Notes: generated from the sequence alone by a model not told the origin. A DNA stretch of 64,000 bases from Pohlia nutans (GCA_022496805.1 CM040088.1:25465501-25529500); one strand, 5' to 3'. Shown: positions 48,529 to 60,501, counted from the stretch's first letter. Program-made: numbers and translations.

Positions 48529-48692
48529 GACTAACAATAGTAAAAAGGAGGGCACTTGGACACCAAGGAATAGTGTTAAAGCATGGTGCCCAAGCCCATA
48601 TTGATACTAGCTTGGTGTCAATACTAGTCTTGGGCACCATGCTCTAATACTATTCCTTGGTGCCCAAGTCCCCCCATTTCTACTAGTTAGTG
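48529..48692. mobile_element. Palindromic CACTA-like foldback
   Basis: About 164 bp, nearly all palindrome. The arms share CACCAAGGAATAGT and CATGGTGCCCAAG. The right tip is CTAGTTAGTG, the left a mutated CACTAAC. CACTA-type tips with TAGTA following. Confidence 0.75.
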
Positions 48693-48724
48693 TAATTAGA
48701 TTCTTGTTCTTGGATCATGTTTAA

Positions 48725-49268
48725 CCCTTTAGCGCGCCAACGTCCATATATTGGACGACGAACAGACTAAAGTTGTTCGATTCTCATCCAGATTGGACAT
48801 CTTTCATCTACCAGAATTACCCTTGGTTCTTGAGCAAGTTGACTATCCTTTAAACGGTTTGGATTTTCAAAATAGGTTATTATGATTTTTAGAAAAATAA
48901 CACAATCGGTTTATGTCAAGTTTCATTCTTAGTTCAAAAAGTGAGACCCCAAACATGATGTTCCAAAATAAGTGCAATCAAATAATGGAAACCATACCAT
49001 CTCGTAGCACATGTTATTCCAATTTCATTACAATATTTTTTAATTTTTTGTGTGTTAATTTGGGATTTTTAATTGAATTTCAAGATAAAACCTTGCAAAA
49101 TTAATTAAAATTAATTAATAAAAAAAATATGATGAATCCAACCGTACATATGTGATCTTCACATTGACATTTACAACTTTGCTTTGTACATCAACTCCAT
49201 TTTTGTTTTTCATCAAACATTTTATAACGCTTCTTTGAAAACAATGTTGAATCGGGACGTTAAAAGGG
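48725..49268. mobile_element. TTAA-type element
   Basis: 544 bp between TTAA at 48721-48724 and 49269-49272, with ends CCCTTTAGCGCGCC and GGGACGTTAAAAGGG. Confidence 0.85.
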
Positions 49269-49804
49269 TTAAGCAACCACAAAGTTGGTTGAGAAGGTCA
49301 ATCATAGTTAAACATTTTCTTTTTGAGCGATATATTGCACTCTGTGACAAATTTGGACCTATGCAACTACGTCCTTCCAAATATTCTCCACTGAAATGAG
49401 GACTATGAAGAAGTTATCATTCCCATAAAAGACATTGGTCATAGACATCAACTCAAGTTTCTTGTATATGTAAAATGAATTTTCAATTTTTTTTGAACAG
49501 TCAATCATTTCTAACTTCCTACACTGCCTCTACAAATTTCAGGTCTCTAACATCAAGTTTCATGATAAAAATCCTGAAAAAGTACGAATTAGGCCCCCTA
49601 CCATACCCACCAAAAGATGCATAACAGTATAACAAAAGCTACTTGAAGCTGGGTTACCGTACTTGTTGCGGCAAAGTGCAAACCATTCCCTTGATGAGTC
49701 ACACCACAGCTCCACACTTGCAGAGATGTCGGAGATGGGTCACTGCCTCACTTGACTGCATCAAACATTGTGGTTTCTGTGCAAATGATCTTGACACGTC
49801 TTAA

Positions 49805-50506
49805 GGTAACTATACCTTAACCCTTAATCGTCAAGAGGGCCTGGGCGGGGCAGCCCGGAAGGCATCTAAATTTTCGGAGGTGAAAAAAAAAAAAAAAAAA
49901 AAAAAAAAACGAAAAAATGAAAAAACGGCTCTACTGGCCAGCAGTGTTGCGGCACTGTAGCACTGCGGCACTTTTCAAGAAACGACCTCTGCTGCCCAAC
50001 CTCAACTCTTGTTCATTTAGATAACTTTGATTGCTTGTCAATGACTCCACAATCTCCCAAATGAGGCGCAAATTTGCAATTTAGATCGTTTTTTCAGTAG
50101 CTTTCCAACGCACCAATCTTCGCTTGATTTGGTTGAGAAAATCTACTTTTTTCCTCAATTATTCCTTTATAACAAGCCCGTGGGGCTTGCTTTGACGTTT
50201 AAGGGTTAAAGCGTCCACCTTACCACCTGAGCCTATTTACATATATAAAACAGAAAATATTTTCAGTGGGTCTTGAAAGCAAATTCAAGAGGATTCCAAC
50301 GCACTTTAGCATACATTATTTGGACACCGTATGAATAAGTTATGAATTTCCAAAGTGCTGACTATAGGTTGACCTTAAAGCAATCCTAAACTCTAATGTT
50401 CATATTGTGCACATCCTCATCAATAGTAGGGTGTCAGAATCTACTTATTATGGAAGATTGAGCTAAGGACACTTTAAGGAAAGGGTCGCTTTTAGATATA
50501 GTTACC
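49805..50506. mobile_element. Element with GGTAACTATA ends carrying a nested TTAA element
   Basis: Ends GGTAACTATACC and TATAGTTACC. The relative at 51657-54184 is also interrupted, but at other places, so each copy gives the empty sites of the other. The flank duplication is short (TTAA/TTAT here, ATAG in the relative). Non-coding. Confidence 0.83.
49821..50205. mobile_element. Nested TTAA-type element
   Basis: 385 bp flanked by TTAA at 49817-49820 and 50206-50209, with ends CCCTTAATCGTC and GACGTTTAAGGG. The relative host copy reads TACCTTAAAGCG at the same place, the intact target. Contains a poly-A run at about 49885-49909. Confidence 0.9.
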
Positions 50507-50630
50507 TTATATGTTTTTAGAAAGCCCACAACATACCCTACAGGTGAACCTCATTTTTAAAATTTTAGAAAAAACCATGATAAATTCCATTTAACTTCAA
50601 ATCAACATCCCCTGAAAATTGATATTTTAA

Positions 50631-50854
50631 CCCTTAAAAGGCGCTTGGGGTCCTTCTCTACAACCTGTATTTAGCCTTATAATTGCTCAATTGTGGTTTA
50701 CTATATGAATTGTGATATATTGTTAGATACATATTATCACGATTATCAATTTTGCTTTGTACTGAATAGTGTTTGGTCATTGTTATTTTGATCAAATACC
50801 ATCAAATACGGAATATACTATACAGCCGCAAAGGGCTTTCGGGCTGTTCAAGGG
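50631..50854. mobile_element. Short TTAA-type element
   Basis: 224 bp between TTAA at 50627-50630 and 50855-50858; the left end is CCCTTAAAAGGCGC and the right end GTTCAAGGG. Confidence 0.82.
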
Positions 50855-51077
50855 TTAAGGTAGAAAATATACATTAGAAATACTACTTATAATCTCACAC
50901 ATGCACTGTTGGATGAAGTTAAGCTTTTAGGAAAACCTCATCACACACCTTGAGTACAATATAGTACGGTTAAATATCTCTTCTAAGCCTCCAATTCCCA
51001 TCAATACACATCATATCAAAAAAAATCAATGAAAACTAGCCTTCTTCCTTAAACATTCCTGGGCTATAAAGGGTTAA

Positions 51078-51603
51078 CCCTTAAGCGTGCAAGGAACCCG
51101 GTGGGGCCATGGTTGATCATTTTCACCTAGTTCCTAATTTTAAATGAAAACGGTTCCAACTACGAAAGTGTGGGAGCTATCTTCTACTTTCTAGTCCAAC
51201 ATACCATTCTTCGAAATTGTTAAAGTTGCATTTTTTACAACACTTTAAAGCTAAGAATCCTAAAATTCCGATATACACTGCAGAAAAACTTTTTCAATCA
51301 AATCTCTTATTATGTAAGCTCGAGAAGCATGCCACCTAAACCTTGTTGTTCATCACTATTATTTACATTTTTTCTAAAATTCTCATACTATTTTAGGCAT
51401 TTTTGTAATTACTATGACTATTACAACATAAAAACTTTGAAAAATATTATAAAACTCATTTTTAGTTAAATAATTATAAAAAAAAAGTTTACATCAGTTG
51501 AACAATAAATTATATGAGGAAAATATCAAAAAATATAATATATATTAAAATGTGAGAAATTGATGAGGTTTGACCAAGTAAATGTAGTGTGAACGCTTAA
51601 GGG
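51078..51603. mobile_element. TTAA-type element
   Basis: 526 bp between TTAA at 51074-51077 and 51604-51607, with ends CCCTTAAGCGTGC and GAACGCTTAAGGG. A solo GGG end abuts it on the left and shares the TTAA. Reverse copy at 3543-4083. Confidence 0.85.
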
Positions 51604-51941
51604 TTAAAAAAATGCATTGGTGCTAAATTACCCTTGGCACTCCAGCATGCCGATAGGGTAACTATACCTTAAAGCGTCCCCTTACCAACTGAGCCTATTT
51701 ACACACATAAAACCAAAAAAAATAAATTGGTGAGTCTTAATAGCAGGTTCAAGAAGATTCCAACGCACTTTAGCATGCATTATTTGGACACCATATAAAT
51801 AAGTTATGGATTTCCAAAGTGTTGACTATAGGTTGACCATAAAGGGACCCTAAACTTTAATGTTCAGATTGTGCACATTCTCATCAATAGTAGGGTGTTA
51901 GAACCTACTTATTATGGAGGATTGAGATAGGGACGATTTAA

Positions 51942-52521
51942 CCCCTAAACGTACCAGGGTGTCCCTGGAATCAACAATTTGAGAAAAATCATCATAAACT
52001 ACTATTTAGAAGAATATTTTGGAATTGATATACAAATGAAAGTTCTAGATTTTGAATTTTAGATTCCATCTGTACGGTTCGATTCACTAATACCATCACC
52101 AATATTTAATTATAAAATTTGAAAGTTAAAATTAAAAATTCCTTCTAAATTCGATTACAAACAAAATTTTAATATTTTTTGAGTAAAATTTGTTGGAATG
52201 AATTTGAAATAAGATACTCTTAAACGTGGTGATTCTTTGAAATTTTTGTGTTTCTTAAATCTATGACCTCATTTTTGCAAAGCCACTTTTGAACTACAGT
52301 CAATGCAATTTTGGCTTGGTCAACGACTTGACATACTTCTACACTTGTAATTCTAGAAAAATATGTAATCAAGTATGACTAAATCCAACCGTTAAATAAG
52401 ACAACAACTTGGTGAAGAATCTCCGAAAATTTGGATGACTTTCATCCAAGCAATGATGAGAACGTGAGAAGGGTTTGAATTTGTTAGTCGTCCACTTTCT
52501 GGACGCTCTGACGTTTAGGGG
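51942..52521. mobile_element. Nested TTAA-type element
   Basis: 580 bp flanked by TTAA at 51938-51941 and 52522-52525, with ends CCCCTAAACGTACC and GACGTTTAGGGG. The related host copy reads CTTTAAGGAAAG at this point, the empty target. Confidence 0.9.
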
Positions 52522-52548
52522 TTAAGGAAAAGGCCGCTTTTAGATATA

Positions 52549-54176
52549 CAGTGACTGCCAAAACTGAGTACGAACACAGCTTACTGAAATTTAACAAACA
52601 ATGTAGGGAAATTGGATGCGTCAAAAATGAAACCATAAATTGCACAGGATTACCATTGCAATCAGTCATACTTCCATGGGGATTGAGGTCTATTACACAC
52701 ATGTATGCATGTTAAAAAAAAAGTAAAGTGAAGTTCAGTCCAAAACTCAGTTTTGCTCACATTAGCTGGAACAAAGTTAAAAATTTGTCCACCTACCCTT
52801 AGCAACTATAACAGCTGCAATGCGCTTAAGCATGCTTTTATACAAGTTCTTACACTCACTGGGAGTAATTGAAGCCCAACAATCCTCAACACGCTCCCAC
52901 AATTCTAACATTCCTTTGGGAGGTCTCTCATATTGGTTGAGTCGACGTTTTAAAGTTGCCCACAAATGTTCGATCGGATTCAAGTCTGGAGATTGCGCCG
53001 GCCACTTCAAAAGAGTGAATTCTTGCGAATTCAGCCAACAGCGCACACTCTTGGATGTATGCTTTGGGTCATTATCCTGTTGAAAAATCAAATTGGCAGG
53101 ATCTAGATTGTATGTATGCAGTGTATGAACCAGTTCTCGCTCTAAAATTTCTCTATACATGTACTAATCCATTCTTCCCTCAATCCTACACATCATACCA
53201 AGGCCACTCGGAGTCATGCAACCCCACATCATCACTCCCCCACCTCCAAAGTTGACAGTTTGTTGCACCATTCCAGCACTTCTACTCTGTCCATCACGAA
53301 ACCAACACCAACTGCGACCATCAGAGTAAAATCGGTTGATTTTTGTTTCATCAGAAAATACTACACAATCCCAATCATCATCAGTCCAATGGCAATGACG
53401 TCTAGCAAATTCTAATTGTCCTTTAATTTGAAGAAGTGTGAGCTTTGGTTTCTTTTGCTTCACTTCACATTTCAAACCTGCTTTTCGTAACATTCTCCTC
53501 ACAGTACTATCACTCATACCAACATGAAGCTCCTCTCAAGTAATTTCCAACTTTGTGTGCAGTTTCTAAGCCACCTATAGTGATTTCTCTCACACAAGCC
53601 CTGCGATCAGCTGCACTGTACACCTATGGCCTGCCACCAAAACTGCGATTCACATCACTCAACTCACTCAAATGTTGCTTACGAAATTGTGCAACCCAAC
53701 TTTGGGATACTTGTAAGTCTCTAGCAACATTTCTAGTACTTTCACCCCTCCTCAACTTTTCTAAAGTAGCTTCTTCTATCTGCTTTCTATCAACAACAGA
53801 GAGAGACCTTAATGAAACCATTTTGCTCAATTTGCATACATGATGTGCATTGAATAGGGACACAATTATAAATGTGAAGGCCAAGAACATGCCCATCCAA
53901 AAAAATAGACCCAGAAAACCACTTGTGCATGTCAAATTTGTAGCATTCACCGCGTAATCCAAGTGTGAGCATAACTGAGTTTTAGAGCTAATTTACTTTG
54001 ATCTATATCTTTCTCAAATCATTTTGCATTGCTGGACTTGTAATTTGGTAGCCACATCATTTACTTGAATGTATACTTGTGCCGTCAACTGATTTGGCAT
54101 TAAATGCAGTAAATTATAAAATATGAATGGCTAAAGGTAGACTAAGCTATTTCGTACTCAGTTTTGACAGTCACTG
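52549..54176 (-). mobile_element. Tc1-type (DD34E) transposon
   Basis: 1628 bp, flanked by TA (52547-52548, 54177-54178), with inverted ends CAGTGACTGCCAAAACTGAG and CTCAGTTTTGACAGTCACTG. Host copy 49805-50506 shows the empty site (TTAGATATAGTTACC). The length is normal for Tc1. Confidence 0.93.
52777..53821 (-). pseudogene. Tc1-type transposase, disabled
   Basis: DNA transposase of the Tc1 group. Remaining parts: N-terminal helix-turn-helix region (ESTRNVARDLQVSQSWVAQF), catalytic Asp in VVFSDETKI, the GGGG turn (VNFGGGGVMMWG), Asp in FQQDND and Glu in DLNPIEHLW, with 34 residues between the last two (DD34E). It is broken by a TAG after GGRP (about 53622), a frameshift near 53535 and a TAG at 53161-53163. 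The start was set at ATG 53821. It could not make a full transposase. Confidence 0.9.
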
Positions 54177-54184
54177 TAGTTACC

Positions 54185-55181
54185 ATAGTTGCAGTTGGCA
54201 AGTGCAGGTGTTCTAGAAACATGTAAAAAATTTGTGGAATTTTGATCACCCTGCTAACGACTGCCCAAGTGCTGTAGCAGTTGGCAGTGAGTCCAGAGAA
54301 TCCTGCCATGGACCCATGTCCATATGGGAACATGCCTAGCGGTGCATTTTGTATCACAAAGTTCTCTGTTTGTGATAAGCTTGTGGATAGCAAGCTGTGA
54401 TATAAGCTTGTGATGGTCTCAATGGCAGCTGGCATACAATGAGACAAGAGTTCAGTAAGGTTAGAAGTGGCTCAAATCCTAAGGTATTTGCACTCGAGAG
54501 TAGTCTTGCAACAATGGCTCTTTGTCGGATAGGCACTGATTCATTGTCAAGATGAACATACACTTTATTCACGTTGGCCTCGAAAGAGAACCGGAGTTTT
54601 TATCTATCTATGTGCACCCATAGTTATCGCCACTAATAGCAATTGAGCATAGTTACTATCGTACTTGGAAGGCAGGGTCGGCAAAAAATAATTATAAAAA
54701 GAGAAGACCAAATTTTTAGTAAATTATTTTTTTCTATAGTGAAAGGGAATCTCAAAGAATATCCACAAAGTTTTAAGAATATTCATATTATTTCGGCAAA
54801 AATAAATAAATATTAGGCAATAGTTGTTGACCTTGCTTTACGGATATGGTATTATTAAACATGTATTACATTTATTATATCTTATTAGCAAGAAAATGAG
54901 GATTTCAATGCACTTAAGCATGCATTGTTTGGACACCGAATGAATTTTCAAAGTGATTGTCTATAGGTGTACCCAAAATCGACCATGACCTCTCATGGAC
55001 TCTCATATTGTGATTGTGTACATCTTGTACAATCAACATTTAGGTTTTAGTGTCACTTTTGGGTTCAAATTTACAAGTTGAATTTGAGACGGGGTTCGTT
55101 ATGAGTGGGTGTACATACCTTAGAGGTACTCAAGCATGCCTATTTCCACCATAGTTAGCATATGGCAGATGGAATGTAATA
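54185..55181. other. Spacer with small repeat remnants
   Basis: At about 54556-54613 lies a partial copy of the short retroposon-like unit at 57750-57857. At about 54657-54847 there is a decayed copy of the GCAGGGTCGGC element (32791-33072). No gene was seen. Confidence 0.55.
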
Positions 55182-55528
55182 GAGTTATCCGTAAAGTCCA
55201 TCAAATTTTGTAGAAGATACCATGAATTTTGCTTTATTATATTCTTATTTGTTCACTTCAAATAGTTAAAAGGTGTGAAAGATCTTGATGGTTTATCATT
55301 ATTAGGTGTGTAAGAGCTTGGTGGTCTTCAAAAGTTTTTTAGCACCAAGAAAGGAGCTAAAAAACTTTTGAAGACCACCAAGCTCTTACACACCTCTTAC
55401 ACACCTAATAATGATAGATCACCAAGATCTCCCACACCTTTTAACTATTTGGAGTGAACAAATAAGAGTATAATAAAGCAAAATTCTTTGTAGATTCATC
55501 AAATTCAAGGTGACTTTACGGATAACTC
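55182..55528. mobile_element. Foldback element with GAGTTATCCGTAAAGTC ends
   Basis: About 347 bp that is nearly one palindrome with a loop of about 10 bp near 55345. The central stem carries AAAAACTTTTGAAGACCACC on both sides. The right arm has a short duplication (CTTACACACCT twice). Confidence 0.83.
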
Positions 55529-55795
55529 AAATATCATTTCCGGTTTCAATAAATAAATAAATTCTTTGTCAATGGGACATTTCTTGCTCAAGATGTTTTG
55601 TTTACAACAGCAGAATCAAATGTTCAAATTGTTAGAAGAAAAGAGAGAAATTTAGAAAGAAAGAGAAAATAATGTAATATAAATTGTATCATCCATCATG
55701 TTGTCGGCAAATTTAAGGAGATTCCGGTGCATTGAAGCGAACATAACATTCTTTAGTTAATACCGCAGCACACCCTTTTGTTTGTGCAAAGAATT

Positions 55796-56134
55796 CACTA
55801 CTAGAGAAATGGGGTTCCTAACCCGCACAAAATCAACAGAAATTCTGTTGGTTCTGTGCGGGTTAGAAACAGTTGATTCCGGATCACAATGAACAGAAAA
55901 TGCAGTTTGATTTTTGGTAGTAGCACATAACGCAACATATAGTTATTATGTAATCGAAGCCACTATATTGAAATGGCCATGCACGCTAAACAACAAGAAA
56001 ACTTGTTGGTTCCAAGAGAAAACTTGTTGGTTTTGTGCAGATGACTAAATGTTTGCTACGTTAAACCCATTCTCTGTTGGTTCCAACAGATATGTCTTCG
56101 TTTTGTCTTGGTTTTTACGCACTCTCTAGTAGTG
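55796..56134. mobile_element. Small CACTA element
   Basis: About 339 bp from CACTACTAGAGA to TCTCTAGTAGTG. The flanks are GAATT and GAATC. Just inside the left end (about 55815-55875) is a hairpin built on CTAACCCGCACA. Motifs with GTTGGTTNTGTGC recur inside, like CACTA subterminal repeats. Confidence 0.8.
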
Positions 56135-56179
56135 GAATCAACATCTAAATAAAGAATTGATGATGTGGAACATGTAGAA

Positions 56180-56720
56180 ATTATTTAAAAAACCAAAAGT
56201 CCATTTTATGGTCGCTGCCCATTTTTACGAGCTGCCCGAGATTAAAAAAATTATAAAAAAAAAAAAACAAATTCAAATAGGAAATCAAGTCTACTTTCCA
56301 ACCCAATTTGAATCAAGTCAATCCAAGTTAAATGCCACCGAGGAGAAATTTTCAAAGAAAAAGACCTCAGTATTATCCTAGTGTTATAAAATTTACTATT
56401 TGGAGAAACTAATGATGTTTTCTCCTTTGAAAAAAATTGTTTTTTGAATTTTATAATAGAATGTCTAGTTTTAACCACTTATACCAAATTTCAAATTCTA
56501 AAAATAAAATTTGTAATTTTTTTGAATAATAAATGGTAAATGCTTCTAAATTCATTCAATGAATATCTAAAAGAAATTGGAATTTGACTGCACGGATATT
56601 TACTAAACATCATGCTTCTCATTTTCTCTTTTGGACCAAACTTCATCGAAGTTGCAGAACTAACATTTTATAACACATCTAGGTTTTTCCCTTACCTCCT
56701 TTGTCATATTGGGATTAAAT
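56180..56720. mobile_element. Decayed TTAA-type element
   Basis: Reverse relative of 37726-38267 (shared TTTATGGTCGCTGCC- and CTACTTTCCAACCCAATTTG-type text). Neither TTAA end is intact. Confidence 0.6.
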
Positions 56721-57473
56721 TGCATTACCCTGGCTTCTCCATTCCCACGGATAGGTTAAAAATAAATTTGAAGTTGAGTAAATGTACAGCAGTTGAAGCG
56801 ACGACGTCTACTCAATCATGATTTTGGAGAAGCTTTAACAAAACTTTAAAAAAATTCATAACTTGTTCATAGTCTATCCAAATAATAAATATTTAGTGTA
56901 TTGGATCCTTTTGAAAATGGAGACAAAGATTCACAAGTGTTTTTGTCATTTTAATAACTAAAGTTAGCTGTTGAAACACACATGAATGGAGAATCTACCT
57001 TACATGAGATTAACAAGTGTTCAAAGTTCGGATGGTAGATTTTTTATTTCCACCACAAGTTTTTGATGTGTAGCTAATATAGACTTTGAAAATCTAATCT
57101 TTTGCAAAATACAACTTTGTAATTGGAGGTGTATATCTAAGTATTATATAGAATTGACGGGGTGTATATTCATGAATCGCAGGAGTTGTGAGTGTTCGAA
57201 TGACAATCGGATTTTGCATAAGGTGTATAATCATTGCCTACAAATCTAAACTTTAAGTAAATGGAACACCAATTTATTACAGATCATGAACTACATACAT
57301 TTCCAATGACCTAGTGACCACTAAGTGGTCATATGGCCATGTGGGACAACATATAAAAGAAGCTAAGAGTATCTCTTGCGTCCCCTATATCAGAGTAGGA
57401 ACTAGCAATTTGGAAGGGCCAGAATAAGTGGCCCCATTTATTGGAGTCCAATAGTCATTGTATGGGAGAAACT
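56721..57473. other. AT-rich spacer, no gene
   Basis: No frame above chance. Near 57308 the text ACCACTAAGTGGTCA repeats the palindrome found inside the left end of 11816-13035, a likely fragment of that family. Confidence 0.45.
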
Positions 57474-57477
57474 TTAA

Positions 57478-58395
57478 CCCTTTAGTGCTCAAGTGACCAC
57501 ATTGTGGGCTTTGATGTGTCGAAAATGCGAATAATGGAAAATTCGTGAAGAATTGGATTTTGAATCGTGAAGTTCAGATTTTGAGTCTTTTAATACACAT
57601 CTTTTAGAAAAAGAAATTTTCAATTTGGAGTTGTGCAACTATCAAAATACCTATGAACAAAACGCAAAAATACTGTAAATACTTGAAAATACAACAAATA
57701 CTTACAAATACAACACATGTACTATGCGGTATTTCTTGTGTTTAGAAGTATCCCAATAACCCTTTGTTCGGTGAGCATAAGGTTCTTGGCATTACGAACG
57801 GACACTTTATTCACGCCGGCCTCTTTTAGAAGAGCCCGATGTTTCTATCTATCTATTTGTTTGGAAGTTTGTTATTTTTTTTTTTTCTTTGGGTTTTGTT
57901 CTCTTGTTCACGTTCCATTACTATATGTATTTTGATCTTGATCCATGTACCAACTCCTTTGATATTTTAACTTATAAATTTGTCCTAAACCGTATATGGA
58001 CAAGCCACTCTCACTTATAAAATTCACAATAATTATGTGTGAGTCCGTTCTTAACATGAAAGATTGCAATGGAGAGATGTTGACATAGGTCATTGCTGAA
58101 CATCTTTCCTTTCATTTTAGAAAATTTTACCCAAATTCTATTTAACTTTGAAGTCACACACCCTCCAAAATCTCATTTTTGAGTGTGCATTATATGGTTC
58201 AAAAACATACTATGATCTTCCAATCCCACCATTGGATGATTCTATAATTTTGGCAAAAATTTTGCACTCAAGTTGAGTATACAATTGTATGGTTACTTTC
58301 TAATTTAATCCATTCTATTTCTGGCAATATCAATCATAGTGGAAAAACCCAATGAAAACCAGTGAACCAACTATAGTACCCAAAGCGTTAAAGGG
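57478..58395. mobile_element. TTAA-type element (CCCTTTAGTGC ends) with nested short insert
   Basis: 918 bp. TTAA at 57474-57477; the right flank has decayed to TAAA. Relatives at 11816-13035 and 60502-62655. It carries the 108-bp insert 57750-57857. Confidence 0.82.
57750..57857. mobile_element. Short retroposon-like insert with 11-bp duplication
   Basis: 108 bp between TGTTTAGAAGT (57739-57749) and TGTTTGGAAGT (57858-57868), one mismatch. The relative at 11816-13035 has a single copy. One end is a TATC microsatellite; the core has TTTATTCACGCCGGCCTC. Related units are at about 54556-54613 and 59927-60026. The variable-length duplication and simple-repeat tail suggest target-primed retroposition. 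Confidence 0.72.
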
Positions 58396-58685
58396 TAAAG
58401 CAACAAAATGGCCTTGGTCCTTCAAATCTAGAGTGTCATTTTTGTTTTTGCAACTCACTCCATGCGAAAAACAGGGAAGACTTGGAGAGGAAGCTTGCTA
58501 TTGGGCTAGGTGGCGCACATGGGATAGGAAGAGGCTGCCTTACACAGGCAGCAAGCATGCACCGCAAGGCCTCCCCATCATGCACCACGGCAAGGCGCCT
58601 GCGTCCTCTACACAACGCCGGTGTAGGGCCTATGCAGGAAGGTAACCGCAAGAGAAGCTATATGCCATTATCCAAGGTTCAAGCC
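58396..58685. other. GC-rich patch with overlapping chance frames
   Basis: About 58480-58650 is GC-rich next to AT-rich flanks and open in several frames, but no protein family is recognised. Possibly a remnant of captured sequence. Confidence 0.35.
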
Positions 58686-58972
58686 CATTACAAAAAAGTC
58701 AGGCCTCCAAAAGGCTGCGAACTCAGCCAAACTGCCATGCAAAAATAATAATATTATAATATTTTAAAAATAAAAAATAAAAAATCACAATTTTAAAAAT
58801 AAAAAATCTAGTCTGACACGGCCGAAATGGTACCACGTCAGTTTTTTTTTTTTTTTAATATTTTTTGAAATTTATTATTATTATTATATTTTTAATTATT
58901 ATTATATTGTTATTTTTACATGGCAGTTTGGCTGACTTAGCAGCTTTTTGGAGGCATGAATTTTTTGTAATG
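58686..58972. mobile_element. Foldback element with CATTACAAAAAA ends
   Basis: 287 bp; the arms of about 70 bp match well (GCCTCCAAAAGGCTG, CAGCCAAACTGCCATG) around an AT-rich centre. Confidence 0.82.
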
Positions 58973-60501
58973 ATGTCTCACTGAAGGAGTTGATCAAACT
59001 AGGACCAGACATCAATATTTCTGCTTGTATTCAAAGGTAGTTGGACATCTTTTTCTTTTTCCTTCTTTTCCTTCAGTTACAGTACATTTCAGTGGGAGCA
59101 ACAATGGCTACATGTGAAAATTCATACTAAATTTTGCTAATTCTCTAGAAAGAGTGATTTCCCTGTGCTCTCTATATACAGATAGTTGTTGCAAAAAATG
59201 AGGTTATATACTCAAATCTCCAACCAAATCAAAGTCATTAATTAATAAATGCATTTATACATGCATACATATACATACACTAACTGGAAGTAACAGTAGC
59301 ATGAAATGCTACGAGTCCTCGTGGGATGTGTTGTTGTCACAAGACCATTATTAAAACCAATAATTTTCCCTTTTCAACCCCAATGATATTGGGAATCCTC
59401 TGAAAGCCAGTCGGTGTTTCCTCCAGCAAGGTGACTCATCCACAGAAAAAAAAGACCTGTATTTATGTTTGGCATTAGTATGCCAAACATACTGACATTG
59501 AATTGCTTTTGTCGCAATACTAGTGTACAGTACACAACTTCTTGGCATGGAATAACTTTTTTAAAAGACATTTGTTGTCTTTGACCCATTAGGGGAGAGA
59601 CTACAAAAACGTTTTGTTTTCAAGGAGTTACATGGCTAAACAGTATGAACAAACCGTAACCGTAAAAGTAAATCTAAGATAAATACTAAGGCAGAGACTA
59701 CGAGACTCACATCTTGTTTTGTTAGCTTATCAACATATATACTATACGTGATAGATAGTACAATACTGGTATATACATGCATGCATGACGCAATTATCAC
59801 TCCGAAGAGTTGACTAAAGTTTAGAATGGAGAACCCTTTTGTGGTGATAGGACCTATGTGCATTTTCTTTCCATGGACTTTTTTTTAATGTAAATTGGAT
59901 GCATCAATGCCCATTCTTACAAACCAAGATAGATAGAAACTCCGGTCCTCTTTCAAGGCCGGCGTGAATAAAGTATTTGTTTGTAATGTCAATAACCAAG
60001 TGCCCACGAGACAAAAGGGCCATTGGAACAAAACTACTCTTCCCTGCCGGGAATAGACACTTTAGTGACCAATAACATTACAAACCAATTCCTAATTCAC
60101 TGGAATTTTTTCACTTATAATTTTAAACATAGAAACTGAATCAAAATTTATTTGGCTTCCAAAATACAACACAACCACAAACACATTATTTTAATATTAA
60201 TATTTAAAAGTCATGATTTAGAGATAAGAGCTCAAAGGCTTGAGATGGTTATCCTTTAAAAGGTCTAGAGAGCTTATTCCGACCAGTATTGTATAGCAGT
60301 ATTTCATTGTATTTAGCATGGTTCTACACCTCCTATGGGTTTAAGATCAAAAGTGAAGTTAAAATTCATGTCAACACAGTTCTAATGAGTTATTGGGGTC
60401 TTAATTTGGAACTTTTTACTTACAACAAATGTCAAATATACACCAATGTATCTACTATTCCCATGAGACCTTAAAGGTTAAACTAACATGACTCTAGTTA
60501 A
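58973..60501. other. Spacer with two dispersed repeat blocks
   Basis: 59593-59701 is the reverse copy of 47843-47946. About 59927-60026 is a copy of the short retroposon-like unit (GATAGATAGAAAC start, GAATAAAG inside). No gene was seen. Confidence 0.5.

Larger units (their letters stand above)
51657..54184. mobile_element. Element with GGTAACTATA ends carrying two nested transposons
   Basis: Ends GGTAACTATACC and TATAGTTACC, flanked by ATAG on both sides. It contains a TTAA element (51942-52521) and a Tc1-type transposon (52549-54176). Comparison with 49805-50506 gives the empty site for both insertions. Confidence 0.85.

Noticed and set aside
58352..58748. Overlapping frames of 70 to 97 codons in a GC-rich patch
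   Set aside because: Open on both strands and in several frames with no recognisable motif, so composition explains them better than a gene.
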